Positions 36,049 to 46,458 are shown, numbered from the stretch's first letter. The stretch: DNA of 64,000 nucleotides from Trichomonas vaginalis G3 (GCF_026262505.1 NC_067205.1:2666001-2730000), one strand, 5' to 3'. A program made the numbers and translations. Notes: a model not told the origin generated them from the sequence alone.

Positions 36049-37514
36049 AGACGAAAGATGTTAATGAAAGAAGATATAAATTCATTCGTGCTAAAGGTTA
36101 TGACATACACTGTACTGTACAGTATGACACAGGTATAGCACCAGAAGCATTTGGTTATAACGCTGAAATTTATGCCTCTAGTTTCTTTGTTAACGGTGTA
36201 TTAGTTGAACCAAGATTTACTTTGAGAGTTAAGGCAAAAATAACTTTTGAAGATGCTATTAAAAGTAAAGCTGACAAAAATGAACTTGACGCAATGAACA
36301 AAGTTTTGAAATCTCATAAACACAATATCTCCGATATAAAGGAACTTCAAACTTCTTTAGACAGTAAAGCAGACAAAAATCATACACATGAATCCTTCAC
36401 TACTGTTAGAGCAGACGACATAATATTGAACTATACCCTTGGTTCAAGTGCACCTTTAGAGAATCCAAGTACAAGCGTAAAAGATACTCTTAACAATTTA
36501 GATAACAAATGCACTAATATTGAAGGACATGTCAGAAACTTTGAAACACATGAACTACCAGCAATGTTAGATAAGAAAGCAGACAAAAATCATACACATG
36601 AATTCTTCACAACTATTAGAGCTGATGAGATAATATTGAATTGGGCTATTGCTTCATCAAGCATGCGTGATGAAGATATGCACACTAACCTAAGAGATAT
36701 GGTTGTTGATTTAGCCAATAAAACCGACAAAATATATGTAGATGAAGAATTAAATCGTTATGATACAAAAGCAATGAGTTATACAGAAGAAGCAAAGGAA
36801 TGGGTAGATGAAAATTATGCAAAGAAGTCGGAAGTAAATGATAAAATTAATGGAAAAGCTGATAAAGAGCATGTGCATGAAGAATTTCAAACAATCAGGA
36901 TTAAAGAAATTAATGCATACATTGAAGAAGTAACAAAAACAGGAAGAGACAGTACACCTTTGGTTGAACAAAATATTTATCCTCCTACTTTTCCTAATGG
37001 TTTAATAACAAACAATATAAATATTGTAGACGGCGATGGATTTATAAATGTTAAACATGAACTTCAAACAATGAAGACTCAGATTCTTGAAACCATATAT
37101 CCTATAGGCTCTATTTATACGTCAATGAACTCAACAACTCCGGCAAGTGTTTTAGGTTTTGGTACATGGCAACAGATTGTAGATAAATTCCTCTATTGTG
37201 CTAACTCTTCAAAGCAAACAGGAGGTTCAAAGAAAATTTTAGAAGCAAATCTTCCACCACATAAGCACACAGGAACTACAAACTTTTCTGGCGATCATAG
37301 CCACTCATTAAGAGACCACCCATTATACAACTCAGACTATGAAGCTGGCAATGACGTTTTATCTCCATCTTATAACAATTCAGCAAAAAAGACTTTTCGA
37401 CCAACTGAACCAGGAGGAAATCATTCACACACTTTCACAACAAATCCAACAGGAAGTGGTGCAGATTATATGCCACCAGTTATGACTGTATTCGCATGGT
37501 ACCGCGTTCAATGA
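36045..37514 (+). CDS. Tail-fibre-like receptor-binding protein with phage collar domain
   Basis: A 489-residue protein. Units such as SKADKNELDAMNKVLKSHKH and KADKNHTHESFTTVRADDII repeat along residues 70-290, as in phage trimeric fibres. The C-terminal 140 residues start YPIGSIYTSMNSTTPASVLG, continue GTWQQIVDKFLYCANSS, and contain HxH loops (LPPHKHTG, DHSHSLRD, GGNHSHTF) before the end MPPVMTVFAWYRVQ. This is the layout of the T4 gp10-like/tail collar domain. It is presumably a virion surface fibre for host attachment. Polintons B and C carry relatives. Confidence 0.75.
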   Translation: MKTKDVNERRYKFIRAKGYDIHCTVQYDTGIAPEAFGYNAEIYASSFFVNGVLVEPRFTLRVKAKITFEDAIKSKADKNELDAMNKVLKSHKHNISDIKELQTSLDSKADKNHTHESFTTVRADDIILNYTLGSSAPLENPSTSVKDTLNNLDNKCTNIEGHVRNFETHELPAMLDKKADKNHTHEFFTTIRADEIILNWAIASSSMRDEDMHTNLRDMVVDLANKTDKIYVDEELNRYDTKAMSYTEEAKEWVDENYAKKSEVNDKINGKADKEHVHEEFQTIRIKEINAYIEEVTKTGRDSTPLVEQNIYPPTFPNGLITNNINIVDGDGFINVKHELQTMKTQILETIYPIGSIYTSMNSTTPASVLGFGTWQQIVDKFLYCANSSKQTGGSKKILEANLPPHKHTGTTNFSGDHSHSLRDHPLYNSDYEAGNDVLSPSYNNSAKKTFRPTEPGGNHSHTFTTNPTGSGADYMPPVMTVFAWYRVQ

Positions 37515-37582
37515 ACGCGCTTGAGCCTTGACTCAAAGTGTCTAGACTTACCGCGTTCAATGAAATCTTTATTTTTACTTAA
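37515..37582. terminator. Repeat-bounded spacer after the fibre gene
   Basis: TACCGCGTTCAATGAA occurs at the end of the fibre gene (near 37500) and again near 37549. Between them GCTTGAGCCTTGACTCAAAG folds into a small hairpin. A transcript-end signal is possible; evidence is weak. Confidence 0.3.
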
Positions 37583-38668
37583 ATGAGTTTGAAAGAAGTA
37601 TTCGAACAACATCCATGGAAATCATTTAAGAAATTCAATGAAGCTGCAAAAAGTTGGGGATTTACTAACAGAGCTGAAGTGAAAAGGTTCTATGACAAAA
37701 ATGTTGTACATCAAACAAAAATAAATCCTTACGACTACTTTTTACCAATTTACTCCAACACTCCAGACGCATACCAATATGACACTCTCATTCAAAGCAG
37801 AAAAGGAGGACATAAACCATTCCTCATCTTCATAAATGTTAACACTCGTAAAGCATATGCATATCCAATGAGGAACAAAGGAACTCGTGAAGTGTTAAGA
37901 GTTTTACAAAAGTTTGTAGCAGAACATAACCCAAGTACTTTAACATCAGACCAAGACGGTGCATACCTCAGCAATGAAATCACAGAATTTCTCATTAAGC
38001 ATAACATAACTCACTACACTACTGAAGACCATAACCATAACATACTCGGTATCATTAACCGCTTCATAAGAACGCTCAGAGATTTAAACCAAGAGCGAGA
38101 CTTTACCGAAGAAACAATGAAACACTTTCTCGAAGTATATAATTCCTCAACACATTCTACAACAGGACATACACCAAATTCAATGACACAACAACAAGAA
38201 GAAAAGTATATACAAAAGAAACGAAGCCAAACACAAAATATCAGAAATTCAACACAATTTACCCTCATTCCTGGTACAAAAGTTCGTGTAGTTCTTGACG
38301 ACAAACCATTGACAAAGAAACGTTTAAGGTTAAATCGAAATTATTATATCGTAGACTCTACGCAAGGTAATGGATATCTTATAAAAGCTGCTGACGACTC
38401 CATAGCATTTTATCCTCGTCATAAATTAGTCGAAAGTAGTAATGGCAAACTTGCTGAAACCATTGACGAAGCAAAGCGAGGAGTGGTTATTGAAATACTT
38501 GGCTACAACATAAACGATGACACTTATAAAGTAAGATATGAAGGAAGCGTTGAAGATGTTATACCATCTAAGAACTTGAGAGAGTCAAAGCCAACTCATC
38601 TGGGTCCATTAGAGCGGGAGTACTGGAAAGATAAAAATATGCCAGAAAGAATAAGAAAATTCATTTAA
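37583..38668 (+). CDS. Polinton integrase (rve family)
   Basis: A 361-residue protein. The rve core runs from about residue 60 (YQYDTLIQSRKGGHKPFLIF) through STLTSDQDGAYLSNEI near 115-130 to a helix with NRFIRTLRDLNQERDF near 165-180. A C-terminal part with a beta-barrel-like segment (KRGVVIEILGYNINDDTYKV then RYEGS) resembles SH3/chromo-like tails of this family. The enzyme integrates the element's DNA. The frame is open throughout. It differs from the integrase of Polintons B and C. Confidence 0.85.
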   Translation: MSLKEVFEQHPWKSFKKFNEAAKSWGFTNRAEVKRFYDKNVVHQTKINPYDYFLPIYSNTPDAYQYDTLIQSRKGGHKPFLIFINVNTRKAYAYPMRNKGTREVLRVLQKFVAEHNPSTLTSDQDGAYLSNEITEFLIKHNITHYTTEDHNHNILGIINRFIRTLRDLNQERDFTEETMKHFLEVYNSSTHSTTGHTPNSMTQQQEEKYIQKKRSQTQNIRNSTQFTLIPGTKVRVVLDDKPLTKKRLRLNRNYYIVDSTQGNGYLIKAADDSIAFYPRHKLVESSNGKLAETIDEAKRGVVIEILGYNINDDTYKVRYEGSVEDVIPSKNLRESKPTHLGPLEREYWKDKNMPERIRKFI

Positions 38669-38884
38669 ACTTTTTCATTAGATGTAAATCAGACATGAAC
38701 GAGAACAGTCATGATATCATTAATGGTGCCATGAATTTTATATATTAATGTTTTCATAAATACTGTAAATTTACGTCAAAAATGATTTTTAGGTGAAGAG
38801 GTGAAATTTCACCTAATTTTTCACCCGGTTTTTCACCCTCAGCCGCTAAGTGGCGAGATGATCCGTGGGATCTCGTGAATTTTC
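38669..38884. promoter_or_regulatory. Intergenic region with composite palindrome
   Basis: The dyad GGTGAAATTTCACC lies at 38800-38813, with GGTGAAGA on the left and TTTTTCACCCGG, TTTTTCACCC on the right. A GC-rich patch follows (CAGCCGCTAAGTGGCGAGAT near 38819). Confidence 0.65.
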
Positions 38885-38907
38885 ATGAATTTCCTTAAGA
38901 TAGAAAA

Positions 38908-38956
38908 AAATAAAGTTAGTTTTATTTTTATTTATTTTTTATTTTGTATAAAAGAT
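38908..38956 (+). promoter_or_regulatory. KilA-module leader (copy 1)
   Basis: AATAAAGTTAGTTTTATTTT, then a T/A run and TTTTATTTTGTATAAAAGAT, ending at the ATG at 38957. The same plan precedes 40109 and the Polinton B genes. Confidence 0.65.
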
Positions 38957-39922
38957 ATGATTTCAACAATCGGCACAACAACAATTCAAGCCGCGAACGG
39001 CGGGACTCTGTCCACAACTACAGCACCAAATTCATTAGTCATGAATCCTACGTCAATGTTGGTAGAGATGAAAGGCTTTATTCCTTCTTCATATACTTTT
39101 GAAACAGAAATCCAGAAGATAAAGCAAGAACTTTTAACAAGTAATTTAGACTGTAGTGCGAAAGATGAAACAAATGAACAATATCTTTATGAAATGCAGG
39201 ACCTCATCGACCATTTGCCTAAATTGCCTGAAATCCAACAACAAAAGCTCACTATTCCTGAATTCGATGAAATAGAAGTAAAAACAACCGACTCAGTAGA
39301 AATAAAGAAGTTCATACGTAAAGTAAATTATGAATTCCTCGGTTTTCATTGCAACCATAAGGTTATGGACAAAGATTGCGATATGGTATATAAGAATGTT
39401 TCTGACATATATAAATCTGAAGAATTTAAGACCTACGACAACTTTGTTTCGTTAGTTGCTGAATGTGTATGGCAGATAAGAAATAAAGATAAAAGATGTA
39501 AAATATGGAATGGACAAATAAAACCAACAACTTTTGAGTTAAAGAAAACCATTGACGCCTTAGTTATTTTAGCTGGTAAGGTTTCAATGTATAACGCAAA
39601 AATGAATCCGCAATGTTCAAAATGTAAGGCAGCAATAAGAAAATATAACTACTCAGTCAAAGAGATAGAAAGAATGCGAAACGACTATGCAGACTTAAAG
39701 AAAGAAGCAGAAAAGCCAGCAGAAGATAAAATGGATATGTTGGCATTTCTTAATAAAAACTATCCAACAGCAGAAGATTTCCTTCTGTCTGACGTCAAGA
39801 AGAAATATAAAGAGACTTTCGGCGTTGGTAAAAATTTTGATATCCTCAGCGAAGAAATAGAAGCTACAAAACTGTTTAGGATTTCAAATATACATCGTAC
39901 AATTCATGTAAAACGCTTGTGA
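38957..39922 (+). CDS. KilA-module protein, 321 residues, unknown
   Basis: Start chosen at MISTIGTTTIQAANGG because the longer frame reads through the conserved leader. Mostly helical; a CNHKVMDKDCDMVYKN segment near residue 130, a CSKCKAAIRKYNY knuckle near 215, and a coiled-coil-like stretch (KEIERMRNDYADLKKEAEKP) after it. CSKCK suggests a metal site. A GC-rich patch (GCCGCGAACGGCGGG) lies in the first codons. The gene is flanked by palindromes on both sides and is followed by a KilA-N-like gene, as in Polinton B. Function unknown; likely an early or regulatory protein. Confidence 0.6.
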   Translation: MISTIGTTTIQAANGGTLSTTTAPNSLVMNPTSMLVEMKGFIPSSYTFETEIQKIKQELLTSNLDCSAKDETNEQYLYEMQDLIDHLPKLPEIQQQKLTIPEFDEIEVKTTDSVEIKKFIRKVNYEFLGFHCNHKVMDKDCDMVYKNVSDIYKSEEFKTYDNFVSLVAECVWQIRNKDKRCKIWNGQIKPTTFELKKTIDALVILAGKVSMYNAKMNPQCSKCKAAIRKYNYSVKEIERMRNDYADLKKEAEKPAEDKMDMLAFLNKNYPTAEDFLLSDVKKKYKETFGVGKNFDILSEEIEATKLFRISNIHRTIHVKRL

Positions 39923-40108
39923 AAAAAGAGGTGAAAAATTAGGTGAAATTTCACCTCTTCACCTAAAAATATATTTTTGCTGAATTCAGCACAAAATTCT
40001 GAGTAAAATGACATATGGCACGTGTCAAACCGTTGAGTTTTCACAAATTTTAAAAATAACGTTAGTTTTATTTTTATTTATTTTTTTATTTTGTATGTAA
40101 AGACAGTA
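39923..40108 (+). promoter_or_regulatory. Composite palindrome and KilA-module leader (copy 2)
   Basis: The dyad GGTGAAATTTCACC lies at 39942-39955 between GGTGAAAAATTA and TCTTCACCTA. From about 40060 the leader GTTAGTTTTATTTTTATTTA, then TTTTATTTTGTATGTAAAGA runs to the ATG at 40109. Confidence 0.65.
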
Positions 40109-40936
40109 ATGACAACATTAGAGAACACAACAATTGCTATCGTTCATGAAGCCATAAATGAAGAATACGAGTACATACAGTATAACAAACAATTGAGACT
40201 CATTCGTTCTGTCAAAGATGATATGTACCAGGTGCAGAGTATAATGAATGCTCTTCGTTCTACAAAGCAAGCATATCATTGGTTTGAAAACCAACAGACA
40301 AAAGAACTTTTAGAAGAATTTCCTCATATGATTGCTTCCCTCGGAAAACCGAGAGAAGAGATTCCGTACGAAAATCGCAAGAATTTGGCTCCTGGTTTGA
40401 AAGGTTATTATATTCATAGACTTTTAGTAAATGCTGTAGCAATGTGGGCTTCACCTCGTTATGCTTGTTATATTTTCATGATGTTAGATGAACTATATAA
40501 AGCAGAACGTGAAGATATGGAAATGAAACTTCAAGCAAAAGATGAAGTCATTGAATCCAAAGACAAAAGCATACAGAAAAGAATACCACGTTCAGTACCA
40601 AAAGGAAAGGAAAAGAGTTATAAGTATATGATATATACTGAAGAGTTGGAGAAAGACGAAGATAAAGATATGGTTATGTTGCATTTAGTGAGAAGAAACA
40701 ACAAGAGCTTTTATGACCTCGCTAAAATATATAAATCTGACAGAAACTGGTTCTATCGTGAAAACTTACCGATTTCAATGACACCTAATGAAGATGTTAA
40801 ACAGATAGTTCAAGACACACTTCCTCAAACACATTATGATATTAGAGGTTGCACAATACTTACATTCAAAGAAGACTTAACATTACTGAAAGAAAAGATA
40901 ACAGAATATTTCGACAACTTCAAAGAGGAAGAATGA
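40109..40936 (+). CDS. KilA-N-like DNA-binding protein
   Basis: From MTTLENTTIAIVHEA the protein has 275 residues. A domain with ALRSTKQAYHWFEN, LKGYYIHRLLVNAVAMWASP and YACYIFMMLDELYK matches the second half of KilA-N (compare YIAMWASPKYCIAVGKIMDS in the Polinton B protein). A middle region is charged, and the C-terminal part (YMIYTEELEKDEDKDMVMLH, then RRNNKSFYDLAKIYKSDRNW) resembles the virus-type C-terminal domain often joined to KilA-N. Start chosen by the conserved leader. Probably a DNA-binding regulator; nearby palindromes are candidate sites. Confidence 0.7.
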   Translation: MTTLENTTIAIVHEAINEEYEYIQYNKQLRLIRSVKDDMYQVQSIMNALRSTKQAYHWFENQQTKELLEEFPHMIASLGKPREEIPYENRKNLAPGLKGYYIHRLLVNAVAMWASPRYACYIFMMLDELYKAEREDMEMKLQAKDEVIESKDKSIQKRIPRSVPKGKEKSYKYMIYTEELEKDEDKDMVMLHLVRRNNKSFYDLAKIYKSDRNWFYRENLPISMTPNEDVKQIVQDTLPQTHYDIRGCTILTFKEDLTLLKEKITEYFDNFKEEE

Positions 40937-41042
40937 ACAAAAATAATTTTTTTGTTCAATGCTTTGAAATTATTTTTTACAGTCAGTTAATGACGACTGA
41001 CTGACTGACTGTTTGGAATTTTATTCAAAAATATATTTTTGC

Positions 41043-41516
41043 TTAAATGACGTCAGGGTCAATTTCTTCAACCATTTCACTTCCTTCGTCAATGTCAATT
41101 GAAGCTTCGTCAACCTTTGGTAAGAACTTTTGTATAACATCTTTGTTCGTTATTGTCTTCAGAGATGAAGGATAATATTTCACAGATGTTTCACCTTTCT
41201 TATATTCTTTCTGTTCGGAAAGATTCATAGCAATACTGAAGAAGTCAACGTTGGAGTTCTTTATAACAGTATAATGAGTATCTTTGACATTCACGAAGAA
41301 ACCCTTTTGTTTCAAAACTACTGCTAACTCTTGTGAAGTATAACGTTTGCGGTCAATGACAATAGCTAATGGTCTGGCATACTGACCGAACTTAGATTCT
41401 TTCACAAACTTCTTGTTAAAGATAACATTGACGTTTGAAGCATTACTGAACTCATTCTTGATGGCATTAGCGAGAGCATTGTATGAAAAGAACTTGCAAT
41501 CTTGCATGTGTTTCAT
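41043..41516 (-). CDS. 157-residue protein, unknown
   Basis: MKHMQDCKFFSYNALANAIK at the start, then VNVIFNKKFVKESKFGQYAR and IDRKRYTSQELAVVLKQKGF, and an acidic tail. Looks like a compact alpha/beta protein of unknown family. Its leader is AT-rich with TTTTTATTTTAAT. It is the only minus-strand gene between the KilA-N gene and PolB. Confidence 0.5.
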   Translation of the reverse strand: MKHMQDCKFFSYNALANAIKNEFSNASNVNVIFNKKFVKESKFGQYARPLAIVIDRKRYTSQELAVVLKQKGFFVNVKDTHYTVIKNSNVDFFSIAMNLSEQKEYKKGETSVKYYPSSLKTITNKDVIQKFLPKVDEASIDIDEGSEMVEEIDPDVI

Positions 41517-41608
41517 TAAAATAAAAATATTAAATTATTTTGAAAAATAACTTAAAAAAAATTTAATCTAATTTTTTCAAAAAATATTTTTTTTATTTCC
41601 TACTAAAG

Positions 41609-42787
41609 ATGTATCGGAAGTTGTCTAAGTTAGAACACTCGGAAATAAAACAACTTCTTACAGAAGCTAACATAGATGTTGCAAAACATTACGCGACAAA
41701 CAAAAAATCACTCGCTGACTTCATTAAAGACTACAATGGTGAAATAACTTATGATAGAATTCATGAGTTCATAAAGCCGCAACGCGGCGAGGACGAAGTC
41801 ATGCAAGAACATTTCCTTTAAATGCGTTGCTATTGACTTATATCATAGACGTTCAGTACCTCATGAAGTAAGGCGTGAAATGTTTGACATAACAAATGCA
41901 AACGTTGGTCATACTCGTAAAGCTCTTTCACATGATGTTCGTCAAGAGATGTTTGAACTTACGAACTCAAACGTTGGTGAAACAAGAAGAGCTGTACCAC
42001 ATGAAGTAAGAAGAGAAATGTTTGACATAACAAATGCAAACGTTGGTGAAACAAGAAGAAGAGACGACACACTGAAACAACAGAGAAGAGAGATGTTTAA
42101 AAGTGCTATAGAACAAGTTCGCAAAGCTAATGATGTCATTCGTTCCATTGACGACAAACCAAAGAAGGTGAGAGATGGTTAAAGAAAGATGAAGAGAATA
42201 GGAAGAGGAATGTGAAGTCAGGCAATAGACTCATTGACTTTAACATCGAAGCTTTAAGATGAACCAAACAGAGACTTACACAAACATTTCGGTAAGGTTT
42301 TCATGAGACTCTTAGAGAAAATTAAAATAAACTCACAACAGAGATGGATGGTATGTTATAAACTGGTGGAAAGTATGAATGTTCTACGTTAAACCTCAAT
42401 AATATTGGAACATTACTACATCAGCTCTTGAAGGAGAACTTTATATCAGAGATAGAAGCAAATGCTGCAGGTATTGTTGAAATGAACTATGACTTCTTCT
42501 TGACAAACATAAAGAATCTTACCGAAATAAAGATGTATGATTTAACAGAATATGAAGGCTTAACGATGTCAGATGTAAAGAAAGGCAAACCAAAAAAGAG
42601 ACCATATAGAGATGAAAGCACACTGACAAATGACCAGAAAGCCATTTTGGAAGCTCTTAAGCAAACAGGAAACCCAGCACTTATAGAAAGCTTTTGGAAA
42701 GATAATGCTAAAAAGAAGTTTTATAAGAAGAGAAGCGGTCAGTTCTGGAAGTATCTTTGCACGTTACCTATAAATCTTGAGCGCTAA
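41609..42787 (+). pseudogene. Gene region upstream of PolB, broken; includes 23-residue repeats
   Basis: Open pieces include a helical start (MYRKLSKLEHSEIKQLLTEA), a repeat of about 23 residues (VPHEVRREMFDITNANVGET followed by RRA) present about three times at 41847-42063, and a helical piece near 42428-42787 (LTNDQKAILEALKQTGNP). I recognise no family. The region looks broken, with about three breaks. A GC-rich palindrome with the GAGGACGAAG tail lies near 41778-41802. It may be the N-terminal extension or partner of the polymerase. Confidence 0.5.
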
Positions 42788-42826
42788 CAAATCTTCAATG
42801 AACTGAACAAAAGAACTGCAGCACTT

Positions 42827-45349
42827 ATGACAGAAGATAACTGCTTCGTTTATGCTTGCATTCAGGCTGGAGTAAATGAAGAAACTATTGACCACATGAG
42901 AGAAGTCATTCGTGTTAAAGACTTTCCACAAAGTAAGATTCAGGAAATTTCTGACGCAACTGGTATAGCATTCAATGTTACCATTGGTTATTTCAATGAC
43001 TCAAGACATAATGAAATAAAGAGATATATACCAAAAGAATGTGAAACTGTTAGAACTATTGACTTACTTCTTGTTGAAGACCACTACATGCTAAATGAAA
43101 GACTTCCAATGACAACATACTTCATTCGAAACTATAAAGAAATTCTCAAAGCTTGTGGTGGAATGAACATTGAGAAACAGATGAAGATTTATACAAAGAG
43201 AGAAGATAAATATGTAGTTCGTTATGATAGAACAACACCGTTATGGGATGTTATGAAAACATTGTGGGAGTGCAAATATTTTGAACCTATTTCTTATGGA
43301 GAACTTTTCACATATACGACTGACTTATATAAACAGAACCTTGCACCATTTAAAGATTTGACGTATGCTCCAAAGTATTGTGTACAACTGAAGAAGAAAG
43401 CAGAGTCAAAAGAAGTAAATAAAGCTAAATGTAAATTCATTCCTGAGCACGTTTTCTTTGCTGACTTTGAGTGTAGCACAGACGGCTTTCATAAAGCTTT
43501 TAACATCTGTTACGACAGTGAAAATGGTTCAGTGAGTCAAAGCATATGGGGTCAGAATTGTGCAACAGAATTTTTGGAACGACTTCCTGAAAAGAGTTTA
43601 ATATATTTCCATAACCTCAGTTATGACATAAACTTCATCTTAAGACACATGACAGAAGTGAAAGGAACTCCCATCATTAAAGGTTCACGAACAATGCAAA
43701 TAACTGGCTTATATAAAGGACGGGCAATTATTATAAAAGACTCTTACAGTGTTATAAATAAGAAACTTAAACTATTTCCTGCTATGTTTAACTTACAAAC
43801 AGGACCGAAAGAAGTATTTCCATACAACTACTACAGCAGTACTTTGTTAGCAAATGACAACAGAACTGGTGTCATTTCTGAAGCATGTAAGTTTATCCAG
43901 GATGCAGATACATTCATGAAGAACATAGATTCCATCAAAGGTTGCAGAATAGATGAAAACCACTTCGACTTAGAAAAATATAGCACGATTTACTGCAAAC
44001 AAGATGTAAGAATTTTAAGAGAAGGTTTTGTAAAGTTCCGCAATGACTTATTGAAAGAGTTTGATTTAAACGTTTATGACTACGTTAGTATTTGTTCTAT
44101 TGCTAACAAATTATTTGAGAACAGAGTATACTTCCCGAATGGAAATCTTTATGACCTCTCAAATAAACCAAGAGAGTTTATTTCGAGATGCATTCAAGGT
44201 GGAAGATGTATGTTGTCAGATAACATTAAACAAAAGAGCAAAAAGAAACTCATTGCTGACTTCGACGCTGTTTCATTATATCCATCAGCAATTGCAAGAC
44301 TTTATACTTTAGAAGGAATTCCAAAAGTATTGAAGGATGAGATGTTAAGTTCTGAATATTTGTTAAAGCATTTATTCGATGACGACCAAAAGGAACCCAT
44401 TGGTGAAAAGTTTATGTCAGGCTTCTTTGTTCTCATTAAGATAACAGAGATTGGTATACCCAGACACTTTCCTTTAATAGTTTGCGACCCTGAACTAAAT
44501 CCAGAACTTAACGTTCCAAGAAGTTCAAACACTTGCTGTCTCATGTATGTTGACCATATAACATTACAAGACCTCATAAAATATCAAGGTGTCAAATGTG
44601 AAGTGTTGCAAGGATACTATTACGATGGAAACAGAGATTTGAGAATAAGAGATGAAGTAAAGAAGTTGTTTGAGTTAAGGTTAAAGTATAAGAAAGAAGA
44701 AAACCCCTTACAAGAAATTATAAAACTCATTCTGAGCAGCATTTATGGCAAAACTATTCTATCTCCTATTGAGTCAAAAATAACCATAGTAGATGACAAA
44801 GATGCTATAAGATATGCTATAAGAAATTACAACCATATAGTGAAGTTCGAAGGTTTGGATGGTTCGGATAAAACTATTTTCAAGCTAACGAAAAGCATTT
44901 GCAGACACTTTAACTTCTGTCCACTTGGTGTTAATATTCTGTCTATGTCAAAACGTATTATGAATGAAGTATTCTGTACTACTGAGGACATGGGCTTGTA
45001 TATAGCCTATCAGGATACCGACAGCATGCATATTTTCAATGAAGACATCCCGCGTTTAGCGCAGGAATTTCAGAAGAGATATGGTCGCGAACTTATAGGA
45101 AAGAACCTTGGTCAATTTCATAGCGACTTTGCAGAAATCACAAAAGATAAACAAAGTTTAGCTTATAAAAGTATTTTCTGTGGAAAGAAGACCTACATAG
45201 ACTTACTCACTAACGATTTAAATGAAGTTGCATTTCACTGCAGAATGAAAGGCGTGAAGCAAGATGTTATTGATTTAACCGCTAATGAAATGTTTCCTGA
45301 CTCTGTTCAGTGTTTCTATGATGAAGATAAATGTTTAATGGTTCCGTAA
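42827..45349 (+). CDS. Protein-primed family B DNA polymerase
   Basis: An 840-residue protein with the PolB motifs in order: Exo I VFFADFECSTD near residue 211, Exo II-type FHNLSYDINFIL near 262, Exo III YCKQDVRIL near 388, motif A ADFDAVSLYPSAI near 478, motif B ILSSIYGKTIL near 635, and motif C YQDTDSMHI near 727, then KSIFCGKKTYIDLL. It is the Polinton replicase, with 3'-5' proofreading and, by family, protein-primed initiation at the terminal repeats. All catalytic motifs are present. A small GC-rich or odd-composition insert is not seen here. Confidence 0.9.
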   Translation: MTEDNCFVYACIQAGVNEETIDHMREVIRVKDFPQSKIQEISDATGIAFNVTIGYFNDSRHNEIKRYIPKECETVRTIDLLLVEDHYMLNERLPMTTYFIRNYKEILKACGGMNIEKQMKIYTKREDKYVVRYDRTTPLWDVMKTLWECKYFEPISYGELFTYTTDLYKQNLAPFKDLTYAPKYCVQLKKKAESKEVNKAKCKFIPEHVFFADFECSTDGFHKAFNICYDSENGSVSQSIWGQNCATEFLERLPEKSLIYFHNLSYDINFILRHMTEVKGTPIIKGSRTMQITGLYKGRAIIIKDSYSVINKKLKLFPAMFNLQTGPKEVFPYNYYSSTLLANDNRTGVISEACKFIQDADTFMKNIDSIKGCRIDENHFDLEKYSTIYCKQDVRILREGFVKFRNDLLKEFDLNVYDYVSICSIANKLFENRVYFPNGNLYDLSNKPREFISRCIQGGRCMLSDNIKQKSKKKLIADFDAVSLYPSAIARLYTLEGIPKVLKDEMLSSEYLLKHLFDDDQKEPIGEKFMSGFFVLIKITEIGIPRHFPLIVCDPELNPELNVPRSSNTCCLMYVDHITLQDLIKYQGVKCEVLQGYYYDGNRDLRIRDEVKKLFELRLKYKKEENPLQEIIKLILSSIYGKTILSPIESKITIVDDKDAIRYAIRNYNHIVKFEGLDGSDKTIFKLTKSICRHFNFCPLGVNILSMSKRIMNEVFCTTEDMGLYIAYQDTDSMHIFNEDIPRLAQEFQKRYGRELIGKNLGQFHSDFAEITKDKQSLAYKSIFCGKKTYIDLLTNDLNEVAFHCRMKGVKQDVIDLTANEMFPDSVQCFYDEDKCLMVP

Positions 45350-45601
45350 GGAAAATTTGACAAAGACTCTGAGTTCAGTGTTATGAAACTTTACAAAGCA
45401 CTTCATGACGGTCAAGAGATTGCATTTGACTTATGTAAGTCATGTCAACCTTGCTTTGAAGAGAAGTTTAACTTCTCAATAACGACTAAAACAAGCTTTA
45501 TTCGTAAGTTAAAGTTCTGAGGTCATTTATTTTTGTCAGCAATGAGGTCATTCGTGATAAAAATAAGCCGCTAGCGGCAAGGACGAAGCCCATGAGGTCA
45601 T
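45350..45601. other. Spacer after PolB with a GC-rich palindrome
   Basis: GCCGCTAGCGGCAAGGACGA then AGCCCATGAGG near 45563-45591 is a palindrome followed by the tail also seen at 30569, 41778 and 46952. TGAGGTCATTTA/TGAGGTCATT words repeat around it. Confidence 0.5.
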
Positions 45602-46458
45602 TTACAATACTGCGATGGTTGAGTTCAACAATTGTGCTTCGATGTAAAGACAATCTTTCCCATCTGGAGGTAGCAAAACAGGTGCTTTATGGTCATGAGT
45701 GGAGTACATGTCTATCCAAAACTCACGATTGAAGCCAGTTAATTTATAGTATTTAGGGTTAGGAAGTGGTGAAGTTCTTGTATGACCAATGAACTCATTT
45801 TCAACTCCCTTACTTAAGTTTGAATATAATATAGCTTGCTTTCTATCCCAAATGCCAGGTGTTACAATCTTCGAAAATTCATTTTTCCTCGGAAGCATTG
45901 CATCATAATTGAAAAATTCTTGAAGTCTTCATTGGGTTCAGAGATTTGAAATCTTATACGTAGTGGATTTTCTTTCTTTTTAGCGACTTCATTGAATGGT
46001 GAATATATAACAAACTGACAGTCATGAGTTCCATCTTCATTTTCATTAAATTCATAATGAAAGTCTATAAGTTGTGGCCGACTACCTTCTTCTTTCAGTT
46101 GTGCAAGAAACTCACGTAAAGGCTGTAAAGTTTGTACTTCAATGTTAAACTTTTTCTCGAACATTTCATTAAATGAAATCATACATTGTTGTAATGTTGT
46201 ATCGTCTTTAAAGTATTTGTATATGTGAATGTTTTGGGCACTTAAAGACTGTTCGTCATTTTCTATCTCGACTTGAAGTATAAATTCAACCTTTCTGAAA
46301 GCATGTGTTATATACATATTTGTTATGCCAATGTACTTCTCTTCATTTATGTTCAAATCCAGTCTTTGGAAACTTAAACGTTACTCTGTTCCCCTTTATT
46401 TTGACGTCAGGGTTTTCACTACTGAATGCAACAGATAAAGGTATTTGTCTATACATTT
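45602..46458 (-). pseudogene. Polinton structural-type paralogue, broken
   Basis: The C-terminal part has HKAPVLLPPDGKDCLYIEAQ, like VVLPKDGNDGLIIEMI of the 293-residue protein of the same element, and an earlier segment WDRKQAILYSNLSKG. The region has the length of the family (about 285 codons). It looks broken, with about two breaks. A second member in one element suggests distinct roles for the two. Confidence 0.6.
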
